Source: an uncultured Oscillospiraceae bacterium
Lineage (GTDB): Bacteria > Bacillota > Clostridia > Oscillospirales > Oscillospiraceae
Assembly: GCA_934565615.1 (NCBI GenBank)
Contig: CAKTIH010000007.1
Span: forward strand, 1 to 32,582
Direction of reading: 5' to 3'
DNA length: 32,582 nt
The notes beneath the pieces were generated by a model that ran no database searches, was not told the origin of the DNA, and saw nothing but the letters and a program-made list of their open reading frames with translations. The position numbers were made by a program, and so were the translations under genes. Of this stretch, positions 25,273-32,582 are shown in pieces. The first letter of the stretch is position 1; each line of letters starts with the position of its first letter.

Positions 25273-26013
25273 TTATTCCTCTGCTGCTTCGGCAGCTGCC
25301 TCTGCGGGAGCTTCCTCGACCTCTGCGTCTGCGCCCTGGCGGCCTTCCTGAACGGCGTTGGCCATGGTGGCGGAGATCAGGCGGATGGCGCGGATAGCGT
25401 CATCGTTTGCGGGGATAACGTAATCGACCTCATCGGGGTCGCAGTTGGTGTCGACGATAGCGACGATGGGGATGTGCAGCTTGCGTGCTTCGGCGATGGC
25501 GTTGTGCTCCTTGCGGGGGTCAACGACGAACAGTGCACCGGGGAGCTTCTTCATGTCCTTGACGCCGCCGAGGTACTTCTCGAGCTTTTCCATCTCGCCG
25601 AGGTGCTTCATGACTTCCTTCTTCGGAAGCATATCGAAGGTGCCGTCTTCCTGCATCTTCTTGAGCTGAGCAAGGCGGTCGACGCGGGTGCGCATGGTCT
25701 TGAAGTTGGTGAGCATGCCGCCGAGCCAACGGGCGTTGACATAGTACATACCGACGCGGGCAGCCTCTTCCTTGACAGCGTCCGCAGCCTGCTTCTTGGT
25801 GCCGACGAAGAGAACGGTCTGGCCGTTTGCGGCGAGATCGCGCACGAAGTCGTAAGCCTCTTCGAGCTTCTTGACGGTCTTCTGAAGGTCGATTATATAG
25901 ATACCGTTACGCTCACAGTAAATATACTCGGCCATCTTGGGATTCCAGCGGCGGGTCTGGTGACCGAAGTGGACACCGGCTTCCAGCAGCTGCTTCATGG
26001 ATACTACTGACAT
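25273..26013 (-). CDS. rpsB: 30S ribosomal protein S2
   Basis: S2 is a component of the small ribosomal subunit head. The 246-aa product starts MSVVSMKQLLEAGVHFGHQTRRWNPKM and contains VLFVGTKKQAADAVKEEA, RWLGGMLTNF and PGALFVVDPRKEHNAIAEA, all diagnostic of S2. The tail is Ala/Glu-rich (about residues 225-246), as in several Clostridia. The ATG at 26013 has GGAGG about 7 bases upstream. It is preceded by a consensus promoter and a structured leader. Confidence 0.98.
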   Translation of the reverse strand: MSVVSMKQLLEAGVHFGHQTRRWNPKMAEYIYCERNGIYIIDLQKTVKKLEEAYDFVRDLAANGQTVLFVGTKKQAADAVKEEAARVGMYYVNARWLGGMLTNFKTMRTRVDRLAQLKKMQEDGTFDMLPKKEVMKHLGEMEKLEKYLGGVKDMKKLPGALFVVDPRKEHNAIAEARKLHIPIVAIVDTNCDPDEVDYVIPANDDAIRAIRLISATMANAVQEGRQGADAEVEEAPAEAAAEAAEE

Positions 26014-26029
26014 TTCTTTTCCTCCGTAA

Positions 26030-26110
26030 TTTGTTATTTTCCTCCGGGAACTTCAACCCCTCCACCAAGCCCTGAATACAAGGCCACATGGGGGAAAGTC
26101 CATTCCCGTG
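26030..26110 (-). promoter_or_regulatory. Structured 5' leader of rpsB
   Basis: On the minus strand the transcript can form a nested stem: CGGGAA with TTCCCG at the base, CCCC with GGGG in the middle, and GCCTTG with CAGGGC around a TATT loop at the top. The base of the stem abuts a GGAGG, followed later by the true ribosome binding site. This fits an autoregulatory ribosomal-protein leader, but I do not recognise a named family. Confidence 0.5.
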
Positions 26111-26124
26111 CGAAATGCTCTGAT

Positions 26125-26153
26125 ATGATACCAGAATTGTTCCCGGATTGCAA
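26125..26153 (-). promoter_or_regulatory. rpsB-tsf promoter
   Basis: On the minus strand there is TTGCAA (26153-26148), a 17-base spacer ending in TGG (extended -10) and TATCAT (26130-26125), about 110 bases upstream of the rpsB start. Confidence 0.75.
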
Positions 26154-26216
26154 GGGCTTGAGTACAATTTTTCAAAGTTTTTGGAAAAAATTTATACTCT
26201 TTTTGTTATCTGTCGC

Positions 26217-26245
26217 TTGATTTATCCGTACGACTGTGGTATTAT
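26217..26245 (+). promoter_or_regulatory. Promoter of the second MATE gene
   Basis: On the plus strand there is TTGATT (26217-26222), a 17-base spacer ending in TGG (extended -10) and TATTAT (26240-26245). The start is expected near 26252, leaving a leader of about 108 bases. Confidence 0.75.
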
Positions 26246-26251
26246 TCCTCT

Positions 26252-26348
26252 CGCTCACTCGGAGGGCAAGCCGTTCGTATATTTGGAAACGACGAGCCGG
26301 ATAAGGTGGCAGGCTGAAACGCCCGCTTCTTATCCGGTTCTTTTGTTT
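26252..26348 (+). promoter_or_regulatory. Attenuator-like leader with an intrinsic terminator before the MATE gene
   Basis: Inside the leader, CCGGATAAG (26297-26305) pairs with CTTATCCGG (26329-26337), extended by two further pairs, around a 23-base loop, and is followed by TTCTTTTGTTT. The terminator sits immediately before the ribosome binding site (26349-26353). Upstream, 26255-26295 can fold into a compact branched structure (CTC/GAG, CGG/CCG, TCGT/ACGA). A terminator between a promoter and its gene usually means conditional read-through, as in riboswitches. I do not recognise the class. Confidence 0.6.
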
Positions 26349-26359
26349 GGAGGAACGAT

Positions 26360-27688
26360 ATGGATCTTATAAACGACAAGCTCAGTAAAATCTATCTGAA
26401 ATATCTCGCCGCCGCTTTCGGCAGCGCGTTCATGGGCAGCGTATTCGGCCTCGTCGATATGGTCATGGTCGGGCAGTACCACGGACCGGAGGGCTCGGCG
26501 GCGATGGGCGTTATCGCGCCGGTCTGGAATATTGTCTATAGCTTCGGTCTCCTCGCCGGTATCGGCGGGTCGGTTCTCTTCAGCGTCGCCAAGGGCAGCG
26601 ACGGCCACGACGAGCGCCCGGCAAATGCCTACTTCACCGGCTCTGTTATCTTCGGCGGCATTATTGCTCTGCTGCTCTGGGCCGGGCTGTGGCTATTCGA
26701 GGTGCCGCTGCTGCGTCTCTTCGGCGCAAACGATGCCCTGCTGCCGCTGTGCCGGCGCTATCTTATCCCGGTCAAGTTCACCGTCCCGTTCTATCCGTTC
26801 TCGACGCTGCTGTCCTCATTCCTGCGCAATGACGGCAACCCCGCTCTTGCGACAAAGTCGGTGCTGTTTGGCGGAATATTCAACGTTTTCGGCGATTACT
26901 TCTTTGTTTTCACGCTCGATATGGGCATCTTCGGCGCGGGACTTGCGACGGCGATGGGCGTTTGCATGTCAGTCTTTATGATGCTGACGCACTTCCGCTC
27001 CTCTATAAACACGATGCGCTTTGTGCCGGTCGCGCGCCTGCCGGAGATGTTCGGCAAGATCGCCGCAAACGGCTTTTCAAGCTTCATTATCGATATCGCT
27101 ATGGGCGTGCTCACCATGCTCTTCAACCGCCAGATCATGCGGTATCTCGGCTCGGACGCTCTCGCGGTCTATGCCGTCATCGTCAACATCAGCACCTTTG
27201 TGCAGTGCTGCGCCTACGGCGTCGGTCAGGCAGCGCAGCCAATCATATCGCAGAACTACGGTGCCGGGCACTCCGACCGTGTGTCGCTGCTCCTGCGATA
27301 TTGTCTGATAAGCTGCGCGGCTATCAGCGCGGCGTGGACGGCGGCAGTCATTGCTCTGCCGAACGGATTTATAAGACTCTTCATGACGCCGACCGAAGCA
27401 GTCCTCGCCATCGCCCCGATAATCATGCGCATATATGCGGTCTCTTTCCTACTGCTGCCGTATAATGTGTTTTCTACGTATTATTTCCAGGCGATGCTGA
27501 GACCCGGCACGTCGGTAATTATCTCCGTCTCGCGCGGCATAGTCATCAGCGGCGCGCTGATAATGCTGCTGCCGCTTCTCATCGGCAGCAGCTCCGTGTG
27601 GTTTGCGATGCCGATAGCCGAAGCGGCCACGGCAGTCTATGTCACAATATCGATAGCACGGGTGCAGAAAGCTTTCGCAAAAGGTTAA
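26360..27688 (+). CDS. MATE-family efflux transporter
   Basis: This is a membrane exporter of the MATE family (442 aa), about twelve hydrophobic segments in two repeated halves. The start resembles MepA-like members (KYLAAAFGSAFMGSVFGLVDMVMVG), with GIGGSVLFSVAKGSD after the second segment and ACAYGVGQAAQPIISQNYG-like sequence (AYGVGQAAQPIISQNYGAG) in the second half. ATG 26360 has GGAGG 6 bases upstream. It is divergent from rpsB and controlled by its own promoter and terminator-bearing leader. It is clearly different from the MATE at 9087. The substrate is unknown. Confidence 0.9.
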   Translation: MDLINDKLSKIYLKYLAAAFGSAFMGSVFGLVDMVMVGQYHGPEGSAAMGVIAPVWNIVYSFGLLAGIGGSVLFSVAKGSDGHDERPANAYFTGSVIFGGIIALLLWAGLWLFEVPLLRLFGANDALLPLCRRYLIPVKFTVPFYPFSTLLSSFLRNDGNPALATKSVLFGGIFNVFGDYFFVFTLDMGIFGAGLATAMGVCMSVFMMLTHFRSSINTMRFVPVARLPEMFGKIAANGFSSFIIDIAMGVLTMLFNRQIMRYLGSDALAVYAVIVNISTFVQCCAYGVGQAAQPIISQNYGAGHSDRVSLLLRYCLISCAAISAAWTAAVIALPNGFIRLFMTPTEAVLAIAPIIMRIYAVSFLLLPYNVFSTYYFQAMLRPGTSVIISVSRGIVISGALIMLLPLLIGSSSVWFAMPIAEAATAVYVTISIARVQKAFAKG

Positions 27689-27706
27689 ACATTAGCACGG
27701 TCTAAA

Positions 27707-27735
27707 TTGACTTTTCCATTATGAAGTGTTAGAAT
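27707..27735 (+). promoter_or_regulatory. Promoter of the aconitase-X genes
   Basis: On the plus strand there is TTGACT (27707-27712), a 17-base spacer ending in TGT (extended -10) and TAGAAT (27730-27735), about 45 bases upstream of the start. It lies after the MATE stop, so the two units can be expressed separately. Confidence 0.75.
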
Positions 27736-27779
27736 GTTCACAAGCGAGTACATCCTATTAAGAATGAGGAAGTGGTATT

Positions 27780-29057
27780 TTGAAGCTTACACCTGAACAG
27801 CAGGCCATGCTCAACGGCGAAAAGGGCGAAACCATGGCCAAGGTCGTCAAGACCCTTGTCATGTACGGCGACGCTTTCGGCGCGGAGCGCATGGTTCCCG
27901 TCACCAGCAAGTATGGCCACACGGTCATATCCTTCGGTCTCAAGGCAATCAAACCCGTCTATGAGCTGTACGATCAGCTTATTGATGCCGGCCTTACCAG
28001 CGCGCAGAAGTTCACTGCGGACCCAAGACCCATTGACGACAATATCCCCACCTCCCTGCTTGAGGACATCGTCTTTAAGAAGATCATGTACACCCATCAG
28101 GCAAGCTATGAGGAGCAGCTCAAGAAGCTCGGCATCAAGGGCGAGGATGATTACACCTGCACCTGCTATATGGACGAGGTCGGTAACAAGCCCGCAAAGG
28201 GCGAGGTGCTCTCCTGGGCGGAATCCTCCGCAGTCGTGTACGCAAACTCCGTCCTCGGCGCGCGCTGCAACCGCAACTCCGGCATCATAGAGCTCATGGG
28301 CTCCGTCGCGGGCTTCGTTCCCGAGTTCGGCCTGCTGACTGACGAAGGACGCAAGGCGACATGGATCGTCGAGGTGAAGTGCGAGAAGAAGCCCGAAGCG
28401 CAACTTCTCGGCTCCGCCATCGGCATGAAGGTCATGGAAGAAGTGCCATACATAAAGGGGCTTGACCAGTGGCTCGGCACCGAGCTTACCGACGGCGTGT
28501 GCGCCTACCTTAAGGACTTCGGCGCGGCGACCGCGTCGAACGGTTCCGTCGGCCTGTACCATATCGAGAACCTCACTCCCGAAGCCAAGGAGCAGGGCGA
28601 AGCGCTCATCAAGGAGGGCGCGCAGGTATACGTCATTGACGATGCGGAGCTTGAGCGCGTCAAGGCAAGCTATCCCATTATCTGGAAAAACAAGGACGCA
28701 AAGCCCGAGCTGTGCTTCATCGGCTGCCCGCATATGAGCGTGCAGCAGCTCAAGGACTGGACGGACGCGATAGAAGAAAAGCTGCGCGCAAACGGCTTGA
28801 GCAAGGTCACGGTCCCCACTGTGTTCACCGCGGCTCCCGCTGTCATCAAGGCTCTCGAAGGCACGGTGTATCTCGATAAGCTCGCTACCTACGGCGTTGT
28901 CGTCAGCTATATCTGCCCGCTGATGTACATGAACAACCCGCTCTGCAAGAAGAAGGCCGTCATCACCTGCTCCAACAAGCTGCGCACCTACACCAGCGCA
29001 AGGTATTATACCGAGGCCGAAATTCTTGACATCATCACCGGCAAGGAGGGCAAATAA
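27780..29057 (+). CDS. Aconitase X catalytic (large) subunit
   Basis: This belongs to the AcnX family (formerly DUF521), aconitase-superfamily dehydratases. Characterised members include cis-3-hydroxy-L-proline dehydratase and the archaeal mevalonate 5-phosphate dehydratase, the latter a two-subunit iron-sulfur enzyme. The 425-aa product starts with TTG (MKLTPEQQAMLNGEKGE), the typical AcnX opening. Cysteines in conserved-looking contexts, candidates for cluster binding, are C163 (ARCNRNSG), C316 (FIGCPHMS), C379 (YICPLMYM) and C397 (ITCSNK). GAGG lies about 10 bases upstream. The small subunit follows with a 1-base overlap. No pathway partner is nearby, so the substrate is open. Confidence 0.88.
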   Translation: MKLTPEQQAMLNGEKGETMAKVVKTLVMYGDAFGAERMVPVTSKYGHTVISFGLKAIKPVYELYDQLIDAGLTSAQKFTADPRPIDDNIPTSLLEDIVFKKIMYTHQASYEEQLKKLGIKGEDDYTCTCYMDEVGNKPAKGEVLSWAESSAVVYANSVLGARCNRNSGIIELMGSVAGFVPEFGLLTDEGRKATWIVEVKCEKKPEAQLLGSAIGMKVMEEVPYIKGLDQWLGTELTDGVCAYLKDFGAATASNGSVGLYHIENLTPEAKEQGEALIKEGAQVYVIDDAELERVKASYPIIWKNKDAKPELCFIGCPHMSVQQLKDWTDAIEEKLRANGLSKVTVPTVFTAAPAVIKALEGTVYLDKLATYGVVVSYICPLMYMNNPLCKKKAVITCSNKLRTYTSARYYTEAEILDIITGKEGK

Positions 29058-29497
29058 TGAAGCAGTTCAAAGGACGTGTTATAGTCCCCGGCACCTGCAC
29101 CGCGGAAGCGCTTGTCAGCCACGGCGGCTTCAATACTCTTGCAAGCTACCAGATGGCGCTGATGTTCGGCGATAAGAAGGTCAAGTGCGGCGACCAGAAT
29201 AACCCCGATATCTATAAGCAGCCCATGATCGGCAAGGCGCTGTGCCTGCCGCAGACCATCGGCTCTACCACCGGCGGCATGGTTCTCTACACCGCCTGCT
29301 CTGTCGGCAAGCAGCCGGCCTGCATGCTTTTCAGCATGCCGATCGATTCTCTCGCCGCCTCCGGCGCTATTCTCGGCGATGTCTGGACAGACGCCAAGAT
29401 GCCCGTTGTCGATATGCTTGGCGAGGAGTTTCTTGACTATGTCAAGACCGGCATGACCGTTACCGTCGGCGACGACGGAGTTGTCACTGTCGAATAA
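29057..29497 (+). CDS. Aconitase X swivel-domain (small) subunit
   Basis: This is the DUF126/AcnX swivel domain, 146 aa, which completes the active site of the large subunit. It starts KGRVIVPGTCTAEALVS and carries GKALCLPQTIGSTTGGMVLY, where GSTTGG corresponds to the family's substrate-binding serine loop (GS-x-x-G). The start overlaps the large-subunit stop (TAATG), so the two are coupled. In many bacteria the two domains are fused; here they are separate. A terminator follows. Confidence 0.88.
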   Translation: MKQFKGRVIVPGTCTAEALVSHGGFNTLASYQMALMFGDKKVKCGDQNNPDIYKQPMIGKALCLPQTIGSTTGGMVLYTACSVGKQPACMLFSMPIDSLAASGAILGDVWTDAKMPVVDMLGEEFLDYVKTGMTVTVGDDGVVTVE

Positions 29498-29510
29498 GCT
29501 TTGATCTCAT

Positions 29511-29553
29511 ACCACAACCGGCGCTCCGTGTTCTGCGGATCGCCGGTTTTGGT
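29511..29553. terminator. Bidirectional terminator between aconitase X and serS
   Basis: A 13-position stem with one mismatch (29511-29523 with 29541-29553; ACCGGCG core) has a 17-base loop, between convergent genes. The flanking tails are only mildly T-rich on either strand. Confidence 0.65.
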
Positions 29554-29570
29554 ATTTAAGGTAATTCAAT

Positions 29571-30875
29571 TTACTTCTTGGGTATGAGCACTTCCGTCCC
29601 GCCCATGTAGGGACGCAGGACTTCGGGGATGGTCACGCTGCCGTCGGCCTGAAGGTGATTTTCAAGGAAAGCGATGAGCATACGCGGCGGCGCGACCACG
29701 GTGTTGTTGAGCGTGTGCGGCAGGTACATCTTGCCGTCCTCGCCCTTGACGCGCATCTTGAGGCGGCGCGCCTGTGCATCACCGAGGTTAGAGCAGGAGC
29801 AGACCTCAAAATACTTCTTCTGTCTGGGGGACCAGGCTTCAATATCGCAGGACTTGACCTTGAGGTCGGCCAGATCACCGGAGCAGCACTCGAGCTGACG
29901 CACGGGGATCTCCATGCTGCGGAACAGCTCCACAGAGAAGCGCCACATCTTTTCATACCAAGCCATAGAATCCTCAGGCTTGCAGACGACGACCATTTCC
30001 TGCTTTTCAAACTGGTGGATACGGTAAACGCCGCGCTCCTCAATGCCGTGCGCGCCCTTTTCCTTTCTGAAGCAAGGGCTGTAGCTGGTGAGAGTCTGGG
30101 GCAGCTTGTCCTCGGGGATGATCTGGTCGATGAACTTGCCTATCATGGAGTGCTCGCTGGTGCCGATGAGGTAGAGATCCTCGCCCTCAATTTTATACAT
30201 CATCGCGTCCATTTCAGTCTGGCTCATGACGCCTTCAACGACGTTGCCGTGGATCATGAACGGCGGGATGCAGTAGGTAAAGCCCTTGTTTATCATGAAG
30301 TCGCGCGCATAGGCAAGGACTGCGGAGTGCAGGCGGGCAATGTCGCCCATGAGGTAATAGAAGCCGTTGCCGGAGACGCGGCCTGCGGCGTCCATATCGA
30401 TGCCGTTGAAGCTCTCCATTATCTCGGTGTGATAAGGAATCTCAAAATCGGGGACCACTGGCTCGCCGAAGCGCTGGACTTCAACGTTTGCGCTGTCATC
30501 TGGGCCGATGGGGACGGAGGGATCGATGATGTTCGGGATGGTCAGCATGATCTCATGGATGCGCTTTGCATAGTCCTCTTCGAGACCCTCAAGCTCGGTG
30601 AGCCGGTCGGCCTGCGCCTTGACCTGCGCCTTGACCTTTTCAGCCTCCTCAAGCTTTGAGGGGTCCTTCTTCGCCTGACCCATGAGCATGCCGATCTGCT
30701 TGGAGAGAGAGTTGCGGCTTGCGCGCAGATCGCTTGCCTCGGTTATGGCCGCGCGATTCTTCGCGTCGAGGTCGAGAAGCTCATCCACGAGGGGGAGCTT
30801 TGCGTCCTGAAACTTCTTTTTGATGTTCTCTTTTACTGCATCGGGGTTTTCTCTTATGAACTTAATGTCGAGCAT
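29571..30875 (-). CDS. serS: Seryl-tRNA synthetase
   Basis: This class II synthetase charges tRNA-Ser. The 434-aa product has an N-terminal coiled-coil arm (about residues 25-105) that grips the long variable arm of tRNA-Ser. The catalytic core has motif 2 at FRKEKGAHGIEERGVYRIHQF and motif 3 near NNTVVAPPRMLIAFLENH. The motif 2 loop (GAHGIEERGV) differs from the common bacterial GSAGRDTRGL, though the fold-defining residues are present. It lies 20 bases downstream of parB, with GGGAG before its ATG, so it is probably transcribed with soj-parB. No T-box leader is visible. Confidence 0.95.
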   Translation of the reverse strand: MLDIKFIRENPDAVKENIKKKFQDAKLPLVDELLDLDAKNRAAITEASDLRASRNSLSKQIGMLMGQAKKDPSKLEEAEKVKAQVKAQADRLTELEGLEEDYAKRIHEIMLTIPNIIDPSVPIGPDDSANVEVQRFGEPVVPDFEIPYHTEIMESFNGIDMDAAGRVSGNGFYYLMGDIARLHSAVLAYARDFMINKGFTYCIPPFMIHGNVVEGVMSQTEMDAMMYKIEGEDLYLIGTSEHSMIGKFIDQIIPEDKLPQTLTSYSPCFRKEKGAHGIEERGVYRIHQFEKQEMVVVCKPEDSMAWYEKMWRFSVELFRSMEIPVRQLECCSGDLADLKVKSCDIEAWSPRQKKYFEVCSCSNLGDAQARRLKMRVKGEDGKMYLPHTLNNTVVAPPRMLIAFLENHLQADGSVTIPEVLRPYMGGTEVLIPKK

Positions 30876-30895
30876 TTTTGCTATCTCCCAATAAT

Positions 30896-31765
30896 TTATT
30901 TCAGATTTTTCAGCTTTTCAATGAGCGCTTCCCTGTCGTCCGCGCCGTAAAACTCAAGCTCTATCCTGCCTGTTTTCTTGCCGTCTATGAGCTTGACCTT
31001 TCTGCCGAGACAGCGGCTGAGCTGTTCGGCGACCTCCGCGCTGTAGTCCACGGTGATCTCCTTGCTCTCCGGCTCTTCTTCAATCTCCGGCTCCTTCATG
31101 AGCTTTGCGGCAAGCTGCTCTGCCTTGCGCACGGAGAGGTTCTTCTTGATTATCTCCTCTGCCGCTGCGAGCTGCTTTGCATCGCTGCTTATCGGGATCA
31201 GAGCCCTTGCATGTCCAGCGGAAAGGCTGCCGTTTTCAACGAGTTCCAGCACCGCCGGGGAAAGACTCAGCAGACGCATTGAGTTTGCGATAGCGGGACG
31301 CGACCTGCCGACGCTTTTTGCCGCTTCCTCCTGAGTGAGGCCGTAATCCTCGATAAGGGACTTGTAGCCCTTGGCCTCCTCAATGGGGTTCAGGTCCTCG
31401 CGCTGGAGGTTTTCGACCAGCGCAAGCTCCGCCGTTCTGCGGTCGTCCGCTTCGATAACGCGAACCGGAACTTCGGTAAGCCCCGCGAGCCGGGACGCCC
31501 GCCAGCGGCGTTCGCCGGCAATTATCTGATAGTAGCCGCTTGGCTGCTTTCTGACCGTTATTGGCTGAATCAGACCATATTGGGCTATTGAATCGGCCAG
31601 CTCCTGAAGTGCGTCCTCATCAAAATATTTTCTCGGCTGTTCTGATCGCGGTTCGACCTTGGATATCGGAAGAGTGAGAAGCTCCGCTTCCTCATCGTCA
31701 AAGGACGCGCTGCCGAAAAGAGCGTCAAGACCTGTTCCGAGACCTTTCTTTTCCTTTGCTGCCAT
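30896..31765 (-). CDS. parB: Chromosome partitioning protein ParB (Spo0J)
   Basis: ParB is a CTP-dependent DNA clamp that loads at parS sites and organises the origin region. The 289-aa product has an N-terminal GLGTGLDALFG segment that stimulates ParA. The CTP-binding fold follows, with IAGERRWRASRLAG and ENLQREDLNPIEEA, then a helix-turn-helix (TQEEAAKSVGRSRPAIANSMRLL) and a C-terminal dimerisation domain. I chose ATG 31765, preceded by GAGGG, rather than the GTG at 31777. It overlaps or abuts the soj stop (31774). Confidence 0.95.
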   Translation of the reverse strand: MAAKEKKGLGTGLDALFGSASFDDEEAELLTLPISKVEPRSEQPRKYFDEDALQELADSIAQYGLIQPITVRKQPSGYYQIIAGERRWRASRLAGLTEVPVRVIEADDRRTAELALVENLQREDLNPIEEAKGYKSLIEDYGLTQEEAAKSVGRSRPAIANSMRLLSLSPAVLELVENGSLSAGHARALIPISSDAKQLAAAEEIIKKNLSVRKAEQLAAKLMKEPEIEEEPESKEITVDYSAEVAEQLSRCLGRKVKLIDGKKTGRIELEFYGADDREALIEKLKNLK

Positions 31766-31773
31766 CACTGCCC

Positions 31774-32531
31774 TCACTTACCGCTTCTGGCAAGAAACTC
31801 AACTGCCAGTGCCATGTATGCCTTGCTGCCGCGATTGACGCGGTCGTATATCACGCCGGGCTGGCCGTGGCTCGGTGCCTCGGAAAGACGGACGCTTCTC
31901 GGAATGACGGTGTCATAGACCTTAGTGCCGAGGTATTTGCGCAGCTCGTTCTCGACCTGCACGGTGAGATTCGCGCGGGAATCATACATCGTGAGGACAA
32001 TGCCCTCGACGTCGAGACGGCGATTGAGGTGCTTTGAGCACATCTTGATGCTCGTCATGAGGTCTGCTATACCCTCAAGCGCGTAGTATTCGCACTGCAT
32101 GGGAATGAGCACACTGTCCGCCACGACGAGTGCATTGACCGTAAGCAGCTCAAGCGAAGGAGGACAGTCAAGGAAAATATAGTCATATTCGCTGTAAAGG
32201 GAGGCTATTGCTTCCTTGAGGACATATTCTCTGCGATCCTTATTTATAAGCTCTACCGATGAGGCGGCCAGTTCCTTTGACGCGGGGATCACATCGCCGT
32301 ATTCAGTGTGGACGACGCAGTCCGCTGCGGACGCTCCGTTTATGACCATGTCATAAGTGTTCGGCCGCTGCGATTTGGACACACCCATACCCGAGCTTGC
32401 ATTGCCCTGAGGGTCGCAGTCCACGAGAAGAATGCGCTTATCCATGAGCGACAGTGCCGCGCACATATTTACGCAGGTGGTAGTCTTTCCTACCCCGCCC
32501 TTTGACTGGCCACCGCTATTATTTTAGCCAT
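31774..32531 (-). CDS. soj: Chromosome partitioning ATPase Soj/ParA, frameshifted near the N-terminus
   Basis: Soj is the ParA-type ATPase that works with ParB in origin segregation and affects DnaA. The start ATG at 32531 has a strong AAGGAGG 6 bases upstream and encodes MAKIIAVASQ. The next codons are out of frame and hit TAG after three more. Shifting by one base at the A-run (plus-strand TTT, 32501-32503) restores KGGVGKTTT, the deviant Walker A, and the frame then runs to 31774 with DCDPQGNAS and DYIFLDCPPSL. One extra A would give a normal protein of about 252 aa. The downstream ATG at 32466 would lack the P-loop. A sequencing or assembly indel is the likeliest cause. Confidence 0.9.
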
Positions 32532-32574
32532 ACCCAACCTCCTTTATATCTGAATGCTCTTATTGACCAACGGC

Positions 32575-32580
32575 ATTATA
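32575..32580 (-). promoter_or_regulatory. Likely -10 box of the soj-parB-serS promoter
   Basis: A perfect TATAAT on the minus strand (32580-32575) lies about 44 bases before the soj start. The -35 box would be outside the window. Confidence 0.5.
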
Positions 32581-32582
32581 AC

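Noticed and set aside
26255..26300. Resemblance of the MATE leader (GGGCAAGCC) to the c-di-GMP-I (GEMM) riboswitch
   Set aside because: Only the GGGCAA-x-CC segment matches. The conserved GACGCAAAGCC segment and the tetraloop-receptor part are missing.
32490..32510. Programmed frameshifting in soj
   Set aside because: The site lacks a slippery heptamer and no downstream stimulatory structure is evident; a one-base indel is simpler.
30880..32582. parS site near soj-parB
   Set aside because: I saw no match to the 16-base palindromic consensus around CACGTG in this region by eye; an exhaustive search was not possible.

Overview
This window looks like the replication-origin region of a spore-forming Clostridia chromosome, most likely Oscillospirales (inference). 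The pointers are a fairly GC-rich sequence, a GerA/GerC/GerB spore germination operon, the Firmicutes order dnaA-dnaN-yaaA-recF-remB-gyrB-gyrA, and a Soj/ParB pair. The left edge stops inside the leader of an rRNA operon transcribed leftwards, a usual place for a contig to break. The right edge stops just upstream of soj.

Layout. 1-260: tandem rRNA promoters firing leftwards. 296-4156: tricistronic ger operon (+), closed by a 14-bp terminator stem. 4218-9002 (-): a parvulin-type foldase lipoprotein, and mfd. 9087-10779 (-): an ArsR-family regulator overlapping a MATE exporter. 10901-11323: two tiny divergent genes, a 58-aa ribbon-helix-helix protein (-) and a 49-aa unknown (+). 11361-11791: a gene-free palindromic element with about 63-bp terminal inverted repeats. 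11878-22506 (-): a long run of genes reading from dnaN to a GNAT acetyltransferase: dnaN, yaaA, recF, remB, gyrB, gyrA, a SHOCT membrane protein, rnhA, an ABC exporter and the acetyltransferase. 22507-22755: probable oriC. 22756-24069: dnaA with a clear promoter. 24262-26013 (-): rpsB-tsf behind a structured leader. 26360-27688 (+): a second MATE exporter behind an attenuator-like leader. 27780-29497 (+): a two-subunit aconitase-X enzyme. 29571-32531 (-): soj-parB-serS, with soj frameshifted inside its P-loop codons.

The core genes serve chromosome initiation (DnaA, DnaN, RecF), supercoiling (GyrAB), segregation (Soj/ParB) and translation (S2, EF-Ts, SerRS). I found no defence system, CRISPR array, prophage or complete insertion sequence. 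The points most worth a second look are the inverted-repeat element, the altered DnaA recognition motif beside non-canonical DnaA boxes, the attenuator leader of the second MATE gene, the orientation of rpsB-tsf and soj-parB-serS towards the origin, the orphan aconitase-X pair and the soj frameshift.
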